Assembly: GCF_003663845.1 (NCBI RefSeq)
Contig: NZ_RCCA01000001.1
Coordinates: 62,001-126,000, forward strand
DNA: 64,000 nucleotides
Direction of reading: 5' to 3'
Source: Chryseobacterium sp. 7
GTDB lineage: Bacteria; Bacteroidota; Bacteroidia; Flavobacteriales; Weeksellaceae
A program made the position numbers and the translations under genes. The notes under the pieces are model-generated. The model saw nothing but the letters and a program-made list of their open reading frames with translations, made no database searches and was not told where the DNA came from. How positions within the stretch are numbered: the stretch's first letter is position 1; each line of letters opens with the position of its first letter. This document shows, in pieces, positions 57,617 through 64,000 of the stretch.

Positions 57617-58462
57617 GAGCCTGTTTAAATTTTATTGAGTAATAATTTTATAGCGGATAATTTGGTCATATTTTCGGAAGACTCATGCAGTAGTTCATAG
57701 TTCCTACAAAGCCTTCTGTCATTATCAAACCAAGCAAAAGTTCTTTCTATTACCCATCGTTTACTTACGGGTTTAAACTCTTTTTTAGCTTGTTTTTCTT
57801 TATCCCGACTTACCACTTTTACCAGGTATGAATAAAGGCTATGAGCTTTATCTAGAAAATCTCCTCTATAGCCTGCATCAGCAAGAATACACTTGAAATT
57901 CATCAGCTCTTCCCTGAGTAATCTAAGCAAAAGCAATCCAGCCTTACTATCATGAATATTGGCTACACAAACCATCACTGCGATTAAAAATCCATTCTTA
58001 TCTACTAGCACATGGCGTTTTATTCCTTTTATTTTCTTATTTCCATCTACGCCATGAAGACCTCTATTATTGCCCCAGCGTACACTTTGGCTATCCATTA
58101 TTCCTAAGGAGGCTTCTGCTCGCTGACCCTTTTTTATACGAACTTTCATTCGTAGCTTTTCTAGAATTAAGTCAAAATATCCCAACTCCGTCCAACGGAT
58201 ATAATAGTAATAAACCAATTGCCATTTGGGGAAATCTTTAGGAAGCATACGCCACTGGCAACCTGTTTTTATCAAATACATTAAGGAGTTCCAAATCAAA
58301 AGAAGAGGATATTTTCTCTTTCTCTCTTTTAGGTTCATCGTTTTCTTTATATATTGCCACTGGTTTTCAGTTAAATCGGTTGGGTATTTCATTTTTTTTT
58401 TTCAAATATCCAACCTCTGAAAGCCTCTTAACAAAATTTTCTACGAAAATTTAAACAGGCTC
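57617..58462 (-). mobile_element. IS5-family element, copy A (846 bp)
   Basis: Terminal inverted repeats GAGCCTGTTTAAATTT and its complement bound the element. It is flanked by a TTA target-site duplication at 57614-57616 and 58463-58465. One intact transposase gene inside. Copy B at 60103-60948 is identical as far as read. Confidence 0.92.
57625..58392 (-). CDS. IS5-family transposase, copy A
   Basis: 255 residues, intact, DDE type. D100 is in GIMDSQSVRWGNNRGLHG, D172 in CILADAGYRGDFL, and E216 in RWVIERTFAWFDNDRRLCRN. The N-terminus LTENQWQYIKK is typical of this IS1031/IS427-like group. Unlike many IS427 relatives it is a single frame with no need for programmed frameshifting. It could move the 846-bp element, and with copy B possibly the DNA between. 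Confidence 0.93.
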   Translation of the reverse strand: MKYPTDLTENQWQYIKKTMNLKERKRKYPLLLIWNSLMYLIKTGCQWRMLPKDFPKWQLVYYYYIRWTELGYFDLILEKLRMKVRIKKGQRAEASLGIMDSQSVRWGNNRGLHGVDGNKKIKGIKRHVLVDKNGFLIAVMVCVANIHDSKAGLLLLRLLREELMNFKCILADAGYRGDFLDKAHSLYSYLVKVVSRDKEKQAKKEFKPVSKRWVIERTFAWFDNDRRLCRNYELLHESSENMTKLSAIKLLLNKI

Positions 58463-58640
58463 TTAATACACTATATAATCCTTATATGTATTAAATATTA
58501 AATATTTATTTGGTTACAAGTTTTCTAATTCAAATAAATAGTTTGTATTTTCGGACTTTTAATCAAGCTTTCGGCTAATTTGTAGACTTCACTTTTTTAG
58601 TACGATTTAAATTACATATTGTATGAAAATTTATTTTCAT

Positions 58641-59639
58641 TTAGTTTAAAACAGCAATTTTCTGTTTTTCTATTTCTCTGTATATCACAGGCGACAATCC
58701 TGCTAATGATTGAAATATATGAATTAAACACACTCTCCCGATAAGTCCTGTTAAATCTTTCTATATATCCATTTTGCATTGGTTTTTCCAGACTTTATAT
58801 ATTGAAAGGTAATACTATTGGCCTTACTCCAATGGGGCATCAATCCTACAATAAGCTCTAGACCATTATATTTACAAATACTTTGAGGCTTTCCATATCT
58901 GCTTATCAGATGATTAAGCACCCAAACAACTCGGCTGTTTTATAGGCTGTAATCAACTTCAATAAAGAGTACTTCTCTGTTATAGTCATCAATTATATTG
59001 AAACTTCTGAATTTACGACCATTCTCCAAGACATTACTAGTAAAGTTATATTCCAAGATTGAGTAAATTTTGATTGCATTACTAGTGGCTTCTTTTCTCT
59101 CTTTTAATATTTTCTTCTCATTGCGAGTCCTATACTTTTATAGATCCTATAAAGTTTTTATGATTTATATTTCTAAGTCTAGCATAGCTTCCAAAACCTC
59201 TCACGTGGGTGTTTTTCGGCTAAGCCCTCAAAGCTGTAATGAGAAAATTGTCGTCTTTTATAGATTTATAATGAAGTATACGACGGCTCATTTTAATAAT
59301 ACGACATGCCTTGTTCACAGATTGAGGATATTCTATACGAAGCTCTCAACCATATTCCTCTTGTGGCAAGGCTTTAGAGCTTTTTTTCTATAATATACTT
59401 GACTACAGCCAATTCCATGACTAAATTAGCATACATCCGCTTTAAGGATGTGTTTTCTGCTTCCAGTTCCTTTGCTTTCTTCATTTCACTAGCTTCCATT
59501 CCTCCGTACTTTTTACGCAAGTTATACAGTATTGCTCTGCAATACCATAGTTACGCACAATCTCTTCTAAGCTTCTACCATTATCGAATTCCTTCACAAT
59601 GCTTGAAATCTGATTCGCGCTGAATTGTTTCTTTTTCAT
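58641..59639 (-). pseudogene. IS3-family transposase (orfA and orfB), decayed
   Basis: The N-terminal piece from the ATG at 59639 reads MKKKQFSANQISSIVKEFDN, GRSLEEIVRNYGI, then a zipper region with KYGGMEASE-like remains. The integrase-core part in broken frames has [65 protein letters not shown] and FNRTYRESVFNSYIFQSL, ending at 58641. This is the rve order of IS3 orfB with Asp, Asp and a lost Glu context. Stops and shifts make it dead. The region between copies A and B is mostly this relic. Confidence 0.7.
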
Positions 59640-60102
59640 AGTATATACTCCTAAATTTAAACTTTTTGTCTAAATTCTAGTCGTACGTACTATTTACGGG
59701 GAGTTTACAACAGATTCACTTCCCAGCAAATTCTTATTCTTATATTATTATTTTTTTATAATTATTGAAAAATTGAAGACAAAAGTCATATATCTATTAA
59801 ACCTACTTATAATAAAAAAAGCTGGAAGAATCCAGCTTTAAACAAGTATAATTTACTTGAAAACAATGATAATTAGAAAAATGAAAAAAATTACTTTTTC
59901 ATGGTAAGCAATCGTAAATATTAAAAAAAACTTAATAGTTTTCGGCTATTTAAAGTTATTTTTTCGTAATTGTAAAATCTATATGAAGCTAATTTAAAAT
60001 AAAAAAGTTAACCAACATACCTGTCAAAAAATATTTAAAAAGATATATCCCAATTAAATTTTGCTAACATCATTTACTTACTTAATAAAAATTATTTATT
60101 AA
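59640..60102. other. Gene-less region left of IS5 copy B
   Basis: Holds the upstream flank of the IS3 relic and an orphan terminator-like hairpin. No ORF recognised on either strand. Confidence 0.4.
59818..59839 (-). terminator. Orphan terminator-like hairpin
   Basis: Perfect 9-bp stem AAAGCTGGA / TCCAGCTTT with an AGAA loop, followed leftward by TTTTTTATT. No intact gene ends here, so it probably belonged to a gene since lost. Confidence 0.6.
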
Positions 60103-60948
60103 GAGCCTGTTTAAATTTTATTGAGTAATAATTTTATAGCGGATAATTTGGTCATATTTTCGGAAGACTCATGCAGTAGTTCATAGTTCCTACAAAGCCT
60201 TCTGTCATTATCAAACCAAGCAAAAGTTCTTTCTATTACCCATCGTTTACTTACGGGTTTAAACTCTTTTTTAGCTTGTTTTTCTTTATCCCGACTTACC
60301 ACTTTTACCAGGTATGAATAAAGGCTATGAGCTTTATCTAGAAAATCTCCTCTATAGCCTGCATCAGCAAGAATACACTTGAAATTCATCAGCTCTTCCC
60401 TGAGTAATCTAAGCAAAAGCAATCCAGCCTTACTATCATGAATATTGGCTACACAAACCATCACTGCGATTAAAAATCCATTCTTATCTACTAGCACATG
60501 GCGTTTTATTCCTTTTATTTTCTTATTTCCATCTACGCCATGAAGACCTCTATTATTGCCCCAGCGTACACTTTGGCTATCCATTATTCCTAAGGAGGCT
60601 TCTGCTCGCTGACCCTTTTTTATACGAACTTTCATTCGTAGCTTTTCTAGAATTAAGTCAAAATATCCCAACTCCGTCCAACGGATATAATAGTAATAAA
60701 CCAATTGCCATTTGGGGAAATCTTTAGGAAGCATACGCCACTGGCAACCTGTTTTTATCAAATACATTAAGGAGTTCCAAATCAAAAGAAGAGGATATTT
60801 TCTCTTTCTCTCTTTTAGGTTCATCGTTTTCTTTATATATTGCCACTGGTTTTCAGTTAAATCGGTTGGGTATTTCATTTTTTTTTTTCAAATATCCAAC
60901 CTCTGAAAGCCTCTTAACAAAATTTTCTACGAAAATTTAAACAGGCTC
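60103..60948 (-). mobile_element. IS5-family element, copy B (846 bp)
   Basis: Same ends and same orientation as copy A. Flanked by TAA direct repeats at 60100-60102 and 60949-60951. The 1.64 kb between A and B, plus the two copies, could have moved as a composite unit, but each copy has its own target-site repeat, so independent insertions are more likely. Confidence 0.92.
60111..60878 (-). CDS. IS5-family transposase, copy B
   Basis: 255 residues, identical to copy A in the translated sequence, with D100, D172 and E216 all present. Full-length copies indicate recent activity. The reading direction is leftward like copy A. Confidence 0.93.
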   Translation of the reverse strand: MKYPTDLTENQWQYIKKTMNLKERKRKYPLLLIWNSLMYLIKTGCQWRMLPKDFPKWQLVYYYYIRWTELGYFDLILEKLRMKVRIKKGQRAEASLGIMDSQSVRWGNNRGLHGVDGNKKIKGIKRHVLVDKNGFLIAVMVCVANIHDSKAGLLLLRLLREELMNFKCILADAGYRGDFLDKAHSLYSYLVKVVSRDKEKQAKKEFKPVSKRWVIERTFAWFDNDRRLCRNYELLHESSENMTKLSAIKLLLNKI

Positions 60949-60976
60949 TAAGTAAGTAAATAATCATACAATTTCA

Positions 60977-61330
60977 TTAATCACTTGAAGTTTTACTAGC
61001 ATAAGTTACTTTCGAAAAAAAAACTTTCTTCCAGTTCGTAATGGTGTTTCTGCTTGTACGGAAATGTAAAGCTAATTGAGAATTGGTTAGTTTATTTTGC
61101 TTTTGATAATCTAATATTTTTAAGATAGTTTTCCGGTCATAAGAACGAAGTTTTGGATCATCCATAATCTTACTAATATCATTTCTTCCCGTTAAAATAT
61201 CATTAATGCGCATAATGTCAAGAGAACCTAAATGATTTTTTTTTAGAATAGAATTGCAAAGAATTTCTTTATCCGGATATTTCATTCGTATCATGTCTTG
61301 ATAAATCTTTTTATAATCTGGTATATTCAT
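60977..61330 (-). CDS. HTH-domain protein, partner of the 61335 gene
   Basis: 117 residues from the ATG at 61330 (MNIPDYKKIYQDMI). A C-terminal helix-turn-helix: ILKILDYQKQNKLTNSQLAL, HFRTSRNTITNWKKVFF. Such proteins come as an adjacent pair with a second HTH protein in many Chryseobacterium-like genomes and are often labelled transposase-like, but no catalytic domain is visible. It lies 4 bp after its partner's stop. DNA binding is likely; role unknown. Confidence 0.7.
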   Translation of the reverse strand: MNIPDYKKIYQDMIRMKYPDKEILCNSILKKNHLGSLDIMRINDILTGRNDISKIMDDPKLRSYDRKTILKILDYQKQNKLTNSQLALHFRTSRNTITNWKKVFFSKVTYASKTSSD

Positions 61331-61334
61331 CCTA

Positions 61335-61763
61335 TTATAAACCATTTATATTACTTTTAGTTACCCATTTATATAGTGTTGTTTTCGGGATACGGTATTC
61401 TTCAATTATCTCATTTCTTGTCTTCGCACCCGTACTTAAAAGTTCAAGAATGAAATCAATAATTTCGCGAGTATAAATATTCTTTCGGAACCTAGGTAGA
61501 ATAGATTTACCATGGGAAATTTCTTTATTTCCAGATGGTGGTGCATAAAGAATGAGATGCTGAGTATATATTCTGAAAAAATCATATTCTAACAATTTAC
61601 TAAACCTTAAAAGTAATTCCGTGCAAATTTCTTCAGAAAGATAAATTGCATTAATCTCATTTTCAGAACATTTTATAAAAGAGCAGATACGGGATGATGA
61701 GATCCCACATTCTTCAATTCTTTTCTTTATGAGATTTCCAATGTGAATATTCTTGAAGTCCAT
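61335..61763 (-). CDS. HTH-domain protein, first of a conserved pair
   Basis: 142 residues. N-terminal helix-turn-helix-like part (MDFKNIHIGNLIKKRIEECG, SSRICSFIKCSENEINAIYL), a middle with LLLRFSKLLEYDFFRIYTQH, LILYAPPSG, and a second HTH at the C-terminus (STGAKTRNEIIEEYRIPKTT, LYKWVTKS). Translation runs straight into the partner gene. A common, uncharacterised flavobacterial pair. Confidence 0.7.
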   Translation of the reverse strand: MDFKNIHIGNLIKKRIEECGISSSRICSFIKCSENEINAIYLSEEICTELLLRFSKLLEYDFFRIYTQHLILYAPPSGNKEISHGKSILPRFRKNIYTREIIDFILELLSTGAKTRNEIIEEYRIPKTTLYKWVTKSNINGL

Positions 61764-62079
61764 AGGTATGTATAAATTTGTGTTAATTATGAGGATAAGT
61801 ATTTTCTTTTTTATTGATAAATGCCAGAAATTTAAAGTAGACTACATTTTAGTTATTGAATTGTCGTCCTAAAATACTTAGGAGACAAACCTACACTCTT
61901 TTTAAAATATCTACTAAAATAAAATTCATCTTGAAAATTTAGTTCTGATGCAATCTCTTTAACTGACATATCAGAAAGAACCAATAATCTTTTTGCTTCT
62001 AATATTATTCTTTCCTGAATAATTTTTGAAGGAGAAACACCTAATACTCTTTTTACCATTCTGTTAAAACTATAGATAG

Positions 62080-63542
<1,463 letters not shown>

Positions 63543-64000
63543 TAGATAGGCATACCAAATTTAGCGGCATAAAAAGAAACTTGTTTATTCTCAGAAAAAA
63601 AACTTTCTACCAAATTTTGAAAGCAAATAACACTTTTTCTATCTGAATATTTACAATTTATTACCTCTGCAGTTCCATCATTGAAAATAAAGGATATTAT
63701 TAGCCGTAAATATAATTGACCTATATCATAAGTCTCACTTTTACCAATATGAAAAGACTTCATTCTATCGATTATGTGGATAACCTCTTCCATAATACAC
63801 TGATTATTTATCATATAAAATTTATCGTCTGATAATATTCCTTGTAAAAGAGTACATCTTTCATTAAAATAACTATTATATATCTCACCATCAAACTTTA
63901 CAATATCTATAACCTGAGAAACTGAACTAATCCAACTGAAAATTTGGTTTGGACCAATAAGAAGCATTGTCTTGCCACTAGAAATGTAAGTTTTAAAGTT

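Noticed and set aside
57617..60948. Composite transposon made of the two IS5-type copies
   Set aside because: Each copy carries its own different 3-bp target repeat, favouring two separate insertions; left as a possibility only.

Overview
The window looks like AT-rich accessory chromosome from a flavobacterium of the Chryseobacterium/Elizabethkingia type (Weeksellaceae). The reasons are a T9SS type A sorting domain, FISUMP proteins, Bacteroidota-style Tra/VirB genes, LytTR and TPR-HTH regulators, and IS families usual in that group. Genus is inferred from gene content only. No rRNA, tRNA or CRISPR array was seen.

Layout. 1-7.8 kb: a partial lipoprotein, a conjugative-element-type protein, a decayed IS1182-like element, a Crp/ABM gene pair, and relics of a zeta toxin and of secreted proteins with a VGIN...ATLDV head. 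8-11.5 kb: a TPR/HTH regulator, a DUF2867-like gene and IS relics. 11.7-24.2 kb: a T9SS cargo protein followed by two copies of a roughly 4.8-kb unit (secreted small protein, FISUMP surface protein, TlpA-like thioredoxin). 24.4-32.7 kb: a lipoprotein, a LytTR response regulator, a pertussis-toxin-S1-like ADP-ribosyltransferase, a cholesterol-dependent-cytolysin-family lipoprotein and a LytS-type histidine kinase. 33.1-34.3 kb: a dead ISAon1-like element. 34.6-39.9 kb: a five-gene operon resembling a chaperone/outer-membrane-platform/subunit surface-fibre system. 40-42.3 kb: decayed DNA. 42.3-57.2 kb: a leftward type IV secretion locus (VirB2, B8, D4, M23 peptidase, B10, B4, B9, five small exported proteins, B6, B3) headed by an amidoligase-like protein. 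There is no relaxase or integrase in view, and VirB6 and VirB3 are frameshifted. 57.6-64 kb: two identical IS5-family copies, an IS3 relic, a pair of HTH proteins, and an AraC regulator interrupted by another IS5-family element.

The most notable locus is 25.8-32.7 kb. A two-component pair brackets two convergent toxin genes. One has the catalytic layout of pertussis toxin S1 but no B subunit nearby; the other is a pore-former lacking the canonical undecapeptide. A reasonable inference is a regulated toxin pair in which the pore may help deliver the enzyme. The fibre-like operon and the relaxase-less T4SS suggest further surface or delivery functions, but the T4SS copy looks damaged.
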